The notes: generated from the letters alone by a model not told the origin. A DNA stretch of 64,000 nucleotides from Sceloporus undulatus (GCF_019175285.1 NC_056527.1:122293520-122357519); one strand, 5' to 3'. Positions 21,282 through 42,274 are shown, counted from the first letter of the stretch. Translations and numbers: made by a program.

Positions 21282-22076
21282 TTTAGTGGGGGAAAGGAAG
21301 TGCTTCCTGGAGAGAATAGTGAGCAGGTTTGTGGGTGAGGCAACAGCTCATTTCTCCCTGGAACAGCTTGGCACTGGCTGCTCTCAAGGAACAGGGCCTC
21401 TCTATTAGGCAGGCTGAAGAATACTTGCCAATACCTTCCTGCCTACAAAAGCCAGGTGGATTTTGAACCCTGACAGAGGAAGGGGATCACATATCATATT
21501 CCCCTGTTATTTAGGGGGGCAGACAGCTGCCCCAGGCTTTGTTCCTCTTGAGAAAGGGAAGGGGCAGTCAGGCGAGATGCAAACATTCAAGATTTCTTCC
21601 AACAACCCAGAGAGCTCACAGGCTTCTGTCCCGCCTCACAGGGCAGGACAGACAGAGGCACATGGCAGCTTCCACCTGAAAGCAGCTTTCAATCTATGCA
21701 TAGGCATGACAAGGACCAGGTTAAAGCAGCAGCCTCACTATGGAACAGATCGGAAGGCAAAATGGAGCTTGGAGTTTCCTTCCTGGCTGGGGCCGCTGCT
21801 GTCCTCCATTGCAACCAAGGCCTCAAAAATATAACCGCGCCTCCCTTCTAAAGGAGTGTGCGTGTGATAGCAACATGCATCGGACAGGGCACTAAGACAG
21901 GAAAGCGTGAGGCCCCGGAGGAAGAGGAAGGCAGGAAGAGGCCCCAACCAGCAGGGAGGGAGAAGCAGCCCTGGATGAGAAAGGGTTAAGAGAGAAAAGA
22001 CAGGACCTGGATGAGTCGCCCACAGACACCGGCTGCTGCTGCTGCTTTGCCACTGCCACCACCCCTGGCCCCTGCC

Positions 22077-30894
<8,818 letters not shown>

Positions 30895-31200
30895 GGCCGG
30901 AGCCGCAGGGCCTGAGGCCGGGCCGAGCGCAGCTTCCTCTCCCAACGACCGACTCCTCCGACTGACTTGGCTTTACGCTCAGGCCTGGTATCCTCCACCA
31001 CCAACACCCAGCGCAGCCTAACCCACCTCCACGTCGCCGCCAAAGATAAGGCGGTGCCTCGCCTCAGCGGCAGCCTGTCACGTCTTGCCTTGTTTGACAG
31101 CCGCGCATCTCATTGGTCCCTTGGTTGATAAGGGGGCGGGCTTTTCGCATTAAGGTTGGTTGAGAAGTCACGTCGAGGAGAGAAGGGAGGGGTGATGATG
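30895..31200 (-). promoter_or_regulatory. ACTR1B: ACTR1B CpG-rich promoter and 5' UTR
   Basis: GC- and CpG-rich DNA upstream of the ACTR1B ATG. Motifs: an inverted CCAAT (cattggtccc near 31111), a GC box gggggcgggc near 31131, and cAMP-response-like cores (agtcacgtcg near 31166, tgatgtcat near 31196). The transcription start cannot be placed from sequence alone. Confidence 0.5.
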
Positions 31201-31678
31201 TCATAGGTCGGCTCTTAAAGGGCCAGAGGCCTTGTTTTCTTGACAGCCTTTTAGGAAATGGAGGGTTGTTGCTGTTGTTTATGATTCCATCCGCACTGCG
31301 GGGATAAGGCAGTTTGACATCGCTTTAACTTCCCTGGCTCCATGATGTGGGATCTGGGGTTTATAGTTTGATGAGATATATAGATATAGATATATATCTA
31401 TGGGGGAATATTTGCCCATAGGGAAATATTGGAGCACACTTGTCCATAGGGAAGCATTGGAGAGTATTTGACCAGACAAAAACCACCATACGATTTAATT
31501 AAATTCAAATTAAATTCCAACAATAATTAAAACACATTCAAGTATTTTTCCCTTTCTTCATCTCCCTTGTATTGTCTTTAATTGAAAATTAAAAATTGTA
31601 TTTAATTAAAATACAAGAGAAATGCATAAAGGAAAATATATATACTGTATACTTGGATGCGTTTTAATTATGATATAG

Positions 31679-31683
<5 letters not shown>

Positions 31684-31709
<26 letters not shown>

Positions 31710-31710
31710 G
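31684..31710. repeat. (TA)n microsatellite between ACTR1B and the MARCHF5-like gene
   Basis: About thirteen TA units within AT-rich DNA (31.38-31.83 kb) that separates the two promoters. Confidence 0.85.
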
Positions 31711-31899
31711 TTCTGTTTTTTTAAAATTCAATACAATTTGTATAAAAATAAATACTTTAAAAATCCCATTTAAAAGGTTCAATTAAAAATACATTAAAAA
31801 ACAATTAACTACCCTTAAAAACCTTTAAACGAACCACGGTTTCCCTAGTGGCGCCGGTCTTTGTAGTCCAGCGAGGCCTAAGAGCCCTATAGAAGCGCA

Positions 31900-32164
31900 T
31901 TCCAGGCGCCGCCCGGATCGACTACAAATCCCAGCATGCCGCGCGAGGCCGCCATTTTGTCAAAGAGGGCGCTCCCCTCTCGCTTTCGGCTTGACGTGCA
32001 GTAACCGGAAGTGGCGTCACCGCGGCGGGCTGGGAGCGCTTTGGTGCCCTTCGCGAGGGTCCCCGAGGGCAGAGCTGCGCATGCGCTGGTAGCTATGGAA
32101 GCCTGGAGACGCTGAAGGAAGGGAAGGAGGTCTTGGATTCGAATCCTGGGCGTCGTTTGGGAAA
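31900..32164 (+). promoter_or_regulatory. Promoter of the MARCHF5-like gene (ZNF143/YY1/ETS/NRF1-type sites)
   Basis: Contains a near-consensus ZNF143/Staf site actacaaatcccagcatgc (31921-31939). This is followed by a YY1-type gccgccattttgtc (about 31949-31962), an ETS site accggaagtggc near 32003, and an NRF1-type palindrome tgcgcatgcgc near 32075. This is the usual set for TATA-less housekeeping promoters of genes serving mitochondria. The motifs are seen; their use is inferred. Confidence 0.65.
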
Positions 32165-35100
32165 ATGGCGGCGGCTGGAGAGGCCTCTGAGAGGTAGCTC
32201 CCTCCTCAGCTCAGAAAAGTGATCCTGTGGCTGTTAATTGTGTGTCTTTAAGTGGTTTCTGACTTAATGGCGACCCTACCATAGAGTTTTCTTGGCCAGA
32301 GGGGCCTCTGTTATGGCCTCCCTCTGAGGCTGAGAGAGTGTGGTTTCTATGGGCAGGATTCGAACCCAGGTCTCCCAAGAGTCATAACGCTGAAACCAAT
32401 TTTGCCATGAAAAAAGGGGCTTCCAAATATATCAGGCGAAAGCAATGGTTGACATTAAACAAACAGCCCAAGAAGAAATGGGGAGGAAGGAGAAGGAAGG
32501 AAAAGGGAGATGGAGACAGAAGAGGAAAGAGGAAGGAAAGGAGGTGTAGAAAGGGAAAGAAAGATAAAGAGTGAAAGCAAGAGAGAGAAGGATAAAAGAT
32601 AAGAGTGAAAGCGAAAGAGATGCAGAAAGGATAAAAGACCAAAAAAAGGCAAAGGAGGCGCTGAAGGAGGAAAGCCATTATTTGCTTTGTTTTCATGCTT
32701 CTTTTCTCCCAGAACTACTCATTTAAAATGTTTATAATCAGTTTTAAAACACGATAAAACTGATTAAAAAGCATAACAAAGTTATTATTATTATTATTAA
32801 ACCCAGTAAAGAAAATAAAGGGGGGGGGGAGTGAAAGCAAGAAATGAGGGTGTCCCAGGTTCAAATAAATACCACGAACTGACATTCTGGCCTTTGTCTG
32901 CCGGTTCTTCCTCTCCTTCTCTTCCAATCTCAGTCCGCCGTCCAACAAGGAAGGATAAAACTGACCTACTTTGCTCAGCCCTTGTAAAAACCACTGAGAT
33001 TAAGCGTCTGAAGCGAATTAGACGCTCGGGCGAAATGTGGCAAAAGTAGGGCATACTGGGTGCGCCTGCTTTGCGTCTGGACTATGCTTCTGCCTTGGGC
33101 CTGTTTCTGAAGACTCTGGTGTCTGGGGTCTTCCAGATATACTAAGGAAAGCTTTGGGAGCATAGGATTTGTAACAACGGAAGCTTGCAGTGATTTGGGT
33201 CTTTGCTGTTACTGTTGTCTCTCTCTGGCAGGCATTGCTGGGTCTGTTTTGCCACCGAGGGCGACGACCGGTCGGCGGAGTGGGTCTGCCCCTGCCGCTG
33301 CAAAGGCTCCACCAAATGGATCCACCAGGCCTGCCTCCAACGCTGGCTGGACGAGAAGCAGAAAGGCAACAGCACAGGGAGCGTGAGTTGCCCTCAGTGT
33401 GGCACCGAGTATCACATTGTCTTCCCCAAACTAGGTGAGTGCAAGGCTGAGCGGGCCATTCCTGGTCTTCCTTGAGACTGAATAGTATGGGCAGGTTCTC
33501 AGTTGTAGAGGCAAAGGCTGGGGAGCTGTCCAGCAGGAAAGACACCCTTCCAAGGCAAAGTGTGTGTTTTGCGGGGAGCAGCCAGAGAGCTGTCCAGCCA
33601 GGAACCCAATGGAGCTGAGCATAAGGGGATGTTGGACCAGCAACAGTCAGACTTGGAGATGATGATTAATCCATTTATATCCTGCCTGTTCCCCAATACT
33701 GGATCTCAGGACAGATTACAAAACATCAAACGTTTAAAAGCTGGCTATAACATCTAGTTTTGGGGCTCAGCTTGGCTGTGGCAGGTGGAAAGCAGAGGTT
33801 AGAGAAGTTACCTTTTTGGAGCATCCCCAGCCCTCACAGCCAATGGGAGCAAGGATCAAAATATGGCCGTCTCTCAGATTTCCTTTCAGGCGGCACATGC
33901 AGAGCCTGATCTGTCCGTAAGCCTGTCTTCTTCTAAAACGCAGATGGGAAACCTGCAGCCCTTGACCTGTTGTTATGGGACCCTCGTTTCATACAGCCTA
34001 CAGAGATGGTGTGTGTGTGTGTGTAATTGGGTGGCACAGAGAGGTAGTGTGAGTGGGTTCTCACTCCATTTGTTCCTTAGGCTTTTTTAGAAGATAGAAA
34101 TATATCAGATGTCTCTGAAGGCACCTAAATGTCCAGGAAAGAAATGTGATGATTGCTGAGATTCAAGTCACAAGATTGCCTACAAGTCTGACATTTTGTA
34201 AACCTTCTTTTTGTAGGACCCTTGGTCTATTTCTTGCAGCAAGTGGACCGGGTTTTATCTAAAGTGAGCCCCTTTGCTGCAGCCGGCATTGTGGTGGGGA
34301 CGCTTTACTGGTCGGCCGTCACATATGGGGCTGTCACAGTGATGCAGGTAACTGGGGTTTACAGGGGAGGCTTCCAGTGATGCTTCCAGTGATGCTCAAA
34401 GCAGCATAAAGCTCTGCTTATTCATTTAGTGATTCATTCTGCACCCCACGTTCTTTCCCAACATGGGACCCTTTCTACTGACATGTTTTTTCTTCTAGCT
34501 CCTTGTCACCAAAATTTTCACTATGCACTATTGAGTTTTCCGTGTGTCTGGAAACTAATTTTTGGCCAAGAAACAACAAATAGCAGTGAATATTCTCTCC
34601 ATTTCTACACAACAGTCAATCTGACTCCCCATTAAGGACCACACTTACATAATCTATTTCTATTCAGTGTCGCATGTCCTGAATAGAATATGCGCCTTGC
34701 ATGACTCATTGCATAATGGCACTCATGCTGGCACAAAGCCACAAAAATATTCCAGACTGTGGTTCCTCTGTCCTTGGTAATGGAAGCAGAAGACTCCCAG
34801 CTCTCTTTGCTGGCAACAGGACTGAGCCTCCCCTCCTTTTTGCAGGTTGTTGGACACAAAAAGGGCCTGGACGTGATGGAGAGGGCAGACCCGCTCTTCT
34901 TGCTCATGGGGTTGCCAACCATCCCTGTCATGCTGGTTCTAGGGAAGATGATCCGCTGGGAAGATTATGTGCTACGGGTCTGGCGAAAATACTCCAGCAA
35001 GCTCCAGGCCCTGCAAGCCTTGGTGCCTGGTGAGCATCTCTCCTTGCACATCATTCTTTGCCCAGGTTGTGTTTTTACCCAGAACACACACACACACTGG

Positions 35101-36629
35101 GAGGCATCAGAGATTAAACTCCCTGGCATGTGCATTTGGCGCATGATGCACAGAGGGAGGCAGGGATCTCCACTCTGTTGTGCAGGCATGTTATGGCTGC
35201 ATGTCTATTTAATTCAGGTGGGAACTTCCAGATGTTCCAGGACTGTGTCTCTCATTCTCCCTCACCTTTAGTTGTCCTGCATCATGGCTGAGGGAGACTG
35301 CAATCCATCAATACCCAGAGGACTGTATTTCCCACTCCAGGTTCATATGAAATTTGCACTGAGGAAGGGTGAGCCTTGCAGCCAGTCAGATCATGCAAAA
35401 CGAGAAAATTTACACAGTGCCTCTTATTTTGAAGACCTTGCAGATCTCTGGACCCTTTATCCAGCCCAACCCTGCCCCCAAACATCAGGTTTTTCTTGGT
35501 ATTGTAATCCCCCAACATGCACTCGAAGTATGTCTTTGGCATCTTATGGACTAGTAACTTGCTTTTGGGAAGGAAGCGGTAAATGGGAGCAGAATTTCTC
35601 AGGAGGATGAGTTCAGTTCTTGGGGCCATTTTATATACCTATTCTTTGTACTCCCACAGAGTTAGGATTTTCTTTTTCTCAACTCACTTTCCATCCTCCC
35701 AGGAGTCAGCCGTCCCGTTCCACAGGTCCCGCTGGCTGAATCGCGCTACCAGAGTGACCATCTCTCCATCTCACGCACTCTGTGTGGAGCCCTGGTTTTC
35801 CCTTCCATTGCCAATCTAGTCGGCCGGGTGATGTTCCGCAGAGTAAACTCCAGCCTCCAACGCACCATCCTGGTGAGTAATGAGATTGGCGAAGAAGGCA
35901 GATCAAGTGGCTGCAACATTTGGGTCAAGTAATGGCCCAGGTAACAACACTCTTCTCACAGGCAGATGTCTTGGTGACATCTGGATTCTTTACAACGATA
36001 TGGAGTACTGGGTTGACCTTCTCTCCTTCTCCCCAGTAATATTAGGTCTCTGCCTCTCCAGGGTTCACTTCATGGGTGTGAGGAGAAGAAAGGTGATTTT
36101 GATTTGGGAGATTATTTGGATCTGTGCTTTGTTTGTATGTGGGGTGCACAACACATGAGCTGACTATGGGCTCCAGAGACCTGAAACTACCCCTATTTGG
36201 GAACCTCCCAAAAACAGAATTGCACCTGCAGAAGCTGTGGAAACCACAGTTCCCTTCTAAAACAAGCATGCCCCCATGTAACCCAAATTCTGGATTTTTG
36301 AAGAAAAAGAAATATGAGTAACCATCTGAGCATTTCTAGCTTCCTTTGGGAGGAAGTGGTGTTAGCCCATAGCGGGTTCAGGGACAATGGAAAGTGCCAC
36401 CCCAGGCCCCCTAACATCACCCAGCCTTGGCTTACATGTCCTTTTCTCCCCCTGGCAGGGTGGCATCGCTTTTGTGGCCATCAAGGGAGCCCTGAAAGTT
36501 TATTTCCGACAGCAGCAATACTTGATCCAAGCCAACCGGCGCATCCTCAACTTTGTGGAGAAGGGGGACATGGAGAAGGACTCTCCACAGCTTGATGAAG
36601 ACAGCGGCAGTGAAGCAGGGCTTAGCTAG
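32165..36629 (+). CDS. MARCHF5-like RING-CH E3 ubiquitin ligase (MARCHF5 paralogue)
   Basis: Membrane-bound E3 ligase of the MARCH family; MARCHF5 itself acts at the mitochondrial outer membrane on fission and signalling proteins. Six coding exons: 32165-32193, 33232-33434, 34217-34347, 34846-35029, 35703-35872 and 36459-36629. They sum to 888 bases, 295 residues plus stop, against 278 in human MARCHF5. The RING-CH finger occupies residues 12-66 (CWVC, CRC, H41, C44, CPQC). Four membrane segments follow at roughly 97-119, 137-155, 205-225 and 237-257. Identity is shown by GSTKWIHQACLQRW, AVTYGAVTVMQVVGHKKG, ERADPLFLLMGLPTIPVML and LGGIAFVAIKGALKVYF. It differs from MARCHF5 in the N-terminus (MAAAGEASER), an extra Cys29 beside the finger and a longer acidic tail. 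I take it as the paralogue known as MARCHF5-like in fish rather than MARCHF5 itself. A SINE lies 40 bases into intron 1. Confidence 0.93.
32232..32405 (-). repeat. tRNA-derived SINE in MARCHF5-like intron 1
   Basis: Nearly full minus-strand Sauria-type copy, from the tail (aattgtgtgtctttaagtgg, complement of the cttgaaggcacac end) to the tRNA-like head (gattcgaacccaggtctccc). It begins about 40 bases after the exon 1 donor. Confidence 0.75.
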
Positions 36630-36993
36630 GGTGAGACATGTGGAGGGGATGGATGCACTCCCTGGCCCACTGCAAAGTTCATCACAGAAAGCACTTTCCT
36701 CTCCAGAAGAGATTTTAGGTTGGACAGCTTTACTCCAAAATTGAGACGCTGACAAGCAGCCTGGCCTTGGCCCCGTCCTGTTGGAAGATAAAGGCTGGGA
36801 GGCATTGGCGGGAAAGTTGGACTGGACAAAGGGCATCACTGGGTCTACTATGAGAGCAAAACCTATTTTCAAGCTGATGGCTTCCTTGCAGTCTGGCATG
36901 TTGACCTCACACTGTTCTGTCCAGCTTTTCCACCATGTTTGTTTGGAATTCTGTGTGGCATCTCCTCTGATCTCTTTGGAAACCATGGTTTAA

Positions 36994-36999
36994 ATTAAA
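36994..36999 (+). terminator. Candidate polyadenylation signal of the MARCHF5-like gene
   Basis: Variant signal ATTAAA about 365 bases after the stop codon, in A-rich DNA. No canonical AATAAA was seen between 36630 and 37050. Confidence 0.4.
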
Positions 37000-38159
37000 A
37001 ACAGACAAACAAATGCTTTTTTTGCAATGCATTCCTCTTTATATGTTAGGAATTAATTGAGTTTATTTTCTTTGCTTATTTAACGTCAGTGCTTCCTTTT
37101 CCTTTGTTGATGTTCTCCAGGGAGGCCCCATGATATCTTGCTTAAAGGGCTCATCCCTTATTCCCATTGTGTGTATCCTATGATACAAGTAAGGCAGATA
37201 GATTAACCCCTAAAACCACTGCAGTGAGCTTCAAAGCTGGGTCCACGACCCACACCTTTCTTTTTCTCCTTATGCTACACTGATCCTTGATAAAAAAAAA
37301 AAAATTAGAAAACATGGAAATGGAGATGAAAAAGTCCATTTATTTACAGGGCTGGGTGGGGGTGATCACATACCCATTTGAAGCCTCCTATCCATGTTGT
37401 CATTGTTCCCTCCGCTCCCAGAATTGGAGAATCGTGCTTCAAGAATCCTCCAGACAGTATGAGTCTTCTTTGAAAAAAGGTGCTCTTCCCCAGGACCTAT
37501 TTTCCCTTTTCGCAAAAACATGATCTGGTCACTCTCAGTTTCACTGGGAGGGGCTGTTGTGGCCCATGATGGGTCAGGGTGCGTTTGTGGAAAATGGCCA
37601 CCAGACAATCTCAAATTGTTTGACAATTGAGTCATCCATTTCTTCCAAGGAGCTCAGGGTGGATGTTTAGCCTCACAAGACGCCCTTGAATCTAGGATGT
37701 TGCCATATTATCAAATGCCATAAATACAGGCCATTGAGCCATCTAGCTCTGGAACAGGCAAGAGGTCAGGGGTTTGCATTGGACCTCTATGGTCAATTCC
37801 TGGCAGAGCTGTGCTAGAGATATTCCTAAAGAGAACATATGAACCAAAACCGCAAATAATCAAAGCCGCAAAAGTCAAAGCTGCAAACCGTAGAAAGCCA
37901 ACTGTATTTTCTTCCACAACAAGCCAGTGCCAATGATCTTTTCCTATTTGGCCAGCAGATGGGGCAGGTGATCTAAGGAAAGACACCAAAGCTTTTATGG
38001 GATGGATGAAAATCTCATTTTCAGTTCATTTTCAATGAGGATACACCAAAATGAACAAGTTGGTTCAATATTTTGGACAGAAAAGACTTGAAAAATATAC
38101 ATATATATGCATGCATGCATGCAGTATGCAAATCTGGAAGAAACTGGAACTGTATGATC

Positions 38160-38345
38160 CTGAACATAGTAAACTCTGTAAGATAAACCGAACCAGGCTT
38201 AGTTAGTACTTGGATAGGAGACCAGCAGGGAATAGCAGGAATCTCCAGCTAGAGCTAGGAAAAGGATCCTGTCTAAAGGAAACCTTGGAAGGTCATGGCT
38301 ACCAGTCAGAGTTGACAATACTCCAAAGATGGAGCAGTAACCAGT
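38160..38345 (+). repeat. 5S rRNA-derived SINE
   Basis: The stretch ttagttagtacttggatagg followed by agaccagcagggaata closely follows the 5S rRNA internal promoter region. The downstream tail (tggctaccagtcagagttga) is not 5S. It is too diverged and wrongly flanked to be a 5S gene. Confidence 0.65.
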
Positions 38346-38514
38346 ATATAACATCCTATCATCCACATAGCAGGGGGCTTCCCCATACCAGGATAAGATT
38401 AAGTTTATGCAAATAAAAACAACTACATTGAATTCAGGGTTTGGGGAACAGGTACGGTATGGGGAGCTGAGCATGTATCTGGTCTTGTGCCACTTCTTGG
38501 GAATAGAGTCTTTG

Positions 38515-38765
38515 GACACATTCACACTATACCATTTTAGCACTTTAACTGCCATGGCTTCACCTCATGGATCTCTGGGATTTATGGTTTCATGGGGCAT
38601 TTAGAATTCTCTGCTCTAACGCTTTAATTCAAGAGAATTTGCTAGAGTGTTCTGAATACCCCATCAAACTACAATCCTAGGATACCATAGGAAGGTATCA
38701 AGGTAGTTAAAGCGTTATCAAATGGCTGTTACAGTGCATTGTGAACACAGCTATGTGCTAATGAT
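38515..38765. mobile_element. Foldback nonautonomous DNA element, family 3
   Basis: Outer inverted ends gtgttcacaat and acattcacac, and inner arms with actttaactgccatggc against gtagttaaagcg. Actacaatcctaggatacca is the conserved core of this family in the window. Confidence 0.6.
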
Positions 38766-40004
38766 TGTTTTATAACTGGAGGTGCCAAAGATTAAACCCA
38801 AGCTGAATGCCAAGGACTGAAGGCTACATGCAAAGCCATTGCTGTACAGCTGAGATAAGGCCTTCTTCATCCTCTAAAGCTGTGGTTTTTATTTTGTGCT
38901 CATTAATCTGTGGTCGTTGTTTTTAGTTTCAGTTTTTGCCTTTCCTTGACTTCCCTTAACAGCCGTTCCTAGTCCGGCTCTTTTCTGCCAGCAGTCCAGT
39001 GTCATCTACATTTCTTAAGTGTTGGATTTCTTTCCTCCACTTTTCAGACCTCTTCCTCTGAATCTAATATAGCTTTCTTTTTGATATGTTCTCTGTCTAA
39101 ATTAAGCAAATAGGGTAATAAAATGAAGCGCCTTGACTCCTTTGCCAACTGGAAACCGTTCTGTTCCTCCACATTCTGCCCTTTCAGCGGCCTCCTGTCC
39201 TGAGTACAGATTGAGCCTCAGGACAACCGAATGTTGTGGCACACCCCTTTCTCTTAGAGCGACCTACACTTTTCCACAATCGACACAATCAAAGGCTTTG
39301 CTATAATCCAAAAAGCACCGGGCTGCAGGTTGCCCACCCCTGATCCAAAGGGACTGGGCTAATCTTGCTTGAAATGTCTTTTCTCTGTGTGTGTATATAA
39401 CCAATTTCCCACCCACTCAGGAGTCCTCTGTTCCTCCCATCCTCTTGCCAGCAAGGTCCCTGAAATCATGCTGCCAACTAAACCCCAAATTCTCTTTGAT
39501 CCAGGCTTAATTTAGATGCTTTCAGCAATGCAACCCACATTGGGCATCCTAGTGCTGCAGGGTTGCTAAGTGACAAGTCTCCGCGATTTGGCTCAGGGAC
39601 TGAATCATCTCCCTCTCCCCATCCTATCCCATCATTTCACGCACACATGTGTGTGTCCCCCCACACACACACCTTCTCTGCCCCCATCGTCCACATCATC
39701 ATTGCAGCACTCCTTGCTCCATTTCCATTCCTGCGTATTTCAAGGAGGACTATGCAGGAGAACCCCTCCTCTTCATCACAAGCAAGCAAGGGATGGCATT
39801 TCGATTTTTTAGCCTTAAACAACGGCACATCGCAAGCTGCAACCACAACTCTTGCGGCCTGGGAAAAACTGATATGCCAGTCACAGCAATAGCAACAGGG
39901 AAGAGCGGGATGCCAGTTTAATGGGGCTTTGGAAAGGGAGAGGGACTGGCGGACCATTCAACCCATCCATAGGAAAAGGAGATGATGGTGGTGGTGGTGG
40001 TGAT

Positions 40005-40150
40005 GATGATGATTTTTATTTATATCCCGCCTCTTCCCGTAGGATTGAGGAGGCTTACAATCACAATACAATACAATACAATGATAAAATCCAATTCATA
40101 GACAAAATATAATACAGCTCTAATAAATTCATACAATATAAATAAAAAAC
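40005..40150 (-). repeat. LINE-tail-like repeat
   Basis: tttttatttatatcccgcct and ggaggcttacaatcacaata resemble the inverse of LINE-type 3' ends, preceded by (GAT/GGT)n. Weaker relatives lie at 33655-33740 and 46228-46420. Confidence 0.4.
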
Positions 40151-40549
40151 CCTTCCGCTCCCTCCTTACATATCTAACACAATTTCAAAATATAAGAATG
40201 ATGAACTATAAAATAAAAACATATATATATACAGTATATGAGATAAGATAAGCGGCATCTTCATAGTCCATTCACACCAGCTTCTCCTTTGCAAAAGAAA
40301 CTGGGCTCGCTTCTTGTCAGTCCTAAAGGGAAATTGGACATAAATGCCTTTCTTCCACAAGAAAACTCTGCTGCAGACAAAGTTTGCATAAGTTGGGAAT
40401 GCCTTGAAGTTGCACAACAACAACAAGGTTGTCTAAATTATCTGCAGAAACAGAATGGATGAGGGATAGTAACTCCAAAGTAGCATGGAAGGTACTAGAT
40501 ATGCACAGACCGAGACAGATGTGCAAGAGCAACATCAAGCCAGGATGTC

Positions 40550-40792
40550 ATGCCCAGCCTGGAAGATGGCTTGGAGGACTCAGAGGATGAGCTAGAGCCT
40601 CTGGGATCCGAATCTATAATGGAGGAGCCAGAGCCCCAGGGGCTTGAACCTGTAATGGAGGAGCCAGAGGCTGGCCCTAGTTCTGCTGGAGCAGAGTCTA
40701 TGGCCCCTCCAGAGGTTCAGCAGTCAAGTTTGCCTGGTGCCGAGGCTGTGGACATGGAGGAGGATCTGGGCAGTGTGCCTACCTTCAAATGA
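40550..40792 (+). other. Unclassified acidic reading frame (80 residues)
   Basis: ATG to TGA frame encoding a Glu/Pro-rich peptide with repeated MEEPE units. No family is recognised and no splice sites join it to anything. The flanking DNA (to about 41.1 kb) has a repetitive ttggact/cttgac character seen in interspersed repeats, so it is more likely part of an old mobile element than a host gene. Confidence 0.25.
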
Positions 40793-41873
40793 GCGTTGAG
40801 CAGAAAGAGAGGGCCTTCGAAGATCTCGGAGGCTTTATCAGAAGCGTCTTCGTAATCAGGCACAGCTGAAGGCCAGCTCCTTGCCTTCTTAAGCACCTGG
40901 AGCATGTGTGGTTCTTTGCCAGTGGATATCTGAATCTTTTAGGGGAAAGACTCTGGCTCTGGCTCCTTGGCTTCTTGTCTTGACTACCCGGAAACCTTGA
41001 CCTTGGACTGCTTCATTGATCTGCCTATCTGTTACCCTGAACCTCGGACCGTCTGACAATTCTTTTGGTAATCCCTTTTGGTAAAGCTACTGCAACTCTC
41101 TAGGACTGTGTAGCTTACACTGACTTTGCTGTGCTGGGAGGGGGTTGTTTGTTTGAGAACTAGCTGCCTTATCAGCCCTTTGGCTGCTTTCCCGGACACA
41201 GGAAGACTTCTGTTTCTTTTCCCCGTCTTGGAGAGGATCCATTCCTCCAGGAAGGCCACCATGCACCGCCAAGGACTTGCGTTCCCTGAGATCCCAGCTG
41301 CTCTCCCACAGAAATGTTCTTTAAAAGTGCAGGCGGTCTAGCAAGGGCTGCTGGTGCCAGATGGGTTCTAGCTGGAGCTTATTTTTATTTGGGGCACGGA
41401 GAAAAATAATGCCATGATTCCAGAGAGGCAATCGTGTTAAGCCTGTGGCAGTTCTTTTTTTGGAGAGAGAAAAAACCCGAATCTCCCATGGTAGCAATTT
41501 TCCTGGATTAAAGCTCACATATTGTCAGCAACATGAAATGTACCCTGAATTGGCAAATTGGTGCACAGCTGAACACAGAGACTTGAGGGCTTGTATGGCA
41601 GTGGGATGGTAAATCCACTCTGAATTTTAGCCCAGATTTAACTATCCAAAGTAATGAAGCCTGCCCACCCACCCCAATCGATTCGGGACTTTGGATAACT
41701 CCTTAGAAATACGAATGTGTTGGGATCTCAACCAAGCAATGAGAGAGCAGACAGTTGCAGTGCCTGAATCCCCTTATAAGATGGAAAATAATTCAGCCAT
41801 GGACCACTCTTGGGTCTTCTTGAACAGCTCCATGGGAGAGCCAACAGTATTAGTGGAGTGCCACAGATACAAG

Positions 41874-42011
41874 AGCAGTGATTCCCAAACTCTGGTTCTC
41901 CAGGTGTTTTGGACTTTAGCTCCCAGAACCCTCCATTTGGGCCAATGGTCTGGGATTCTGGGAGCTGAAGTCCAAAGCACCTGGAAAAGCTAGAGTTTGG
42001 GAATCACTGCT
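41874..42011. mobile_element. hAT-like foldback MITE, well preserved
   Basis: Ends agcagtgattcccaaactct and its near-perfect inverse before 42011. The CAGTG(A/G)TTCCCAAACT end is the type known for hAT-Charlie elements. Inner arms ttggactttagctcccagaa and ttctgggagctgaagtccaa also pair. Confidence 0.75.
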
Positions 42012-42274
42012 TTAGAGGAAAGGTTCACAATGTGGAGGCATCTTTTTCCATTGCAACTGCAACACTCCTGTTTGCTTCTGCTGCACCTAAGCAATGCGCC
42101 TGCTGCTTTGTTCTGCAGGCCAGAGAAGCTGATTCCTGCCCCAAGCAGCTTCTCATTTACACAGCAGTGTTGTTAGGTGAGGTTACTTTAGGCTTTCAGT
42201 TTAATGGCCTTCTGAGGTTTCCCTTCTTGAGATGCTAATACGCATTCTCTCACTTCAAAATATCAGATTTGCAA

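Noticed and set aside
33018-33545. 175-residue minus-strand frame over the RING-CH exon
   Set aside because: Antisense shadow of MARCHF5-like exon 2.
38190-38250. 5S rRNA gene
   Set aside because: Only the internal part matches, with changes, and the 3' half is unrelated; it is a SINE.
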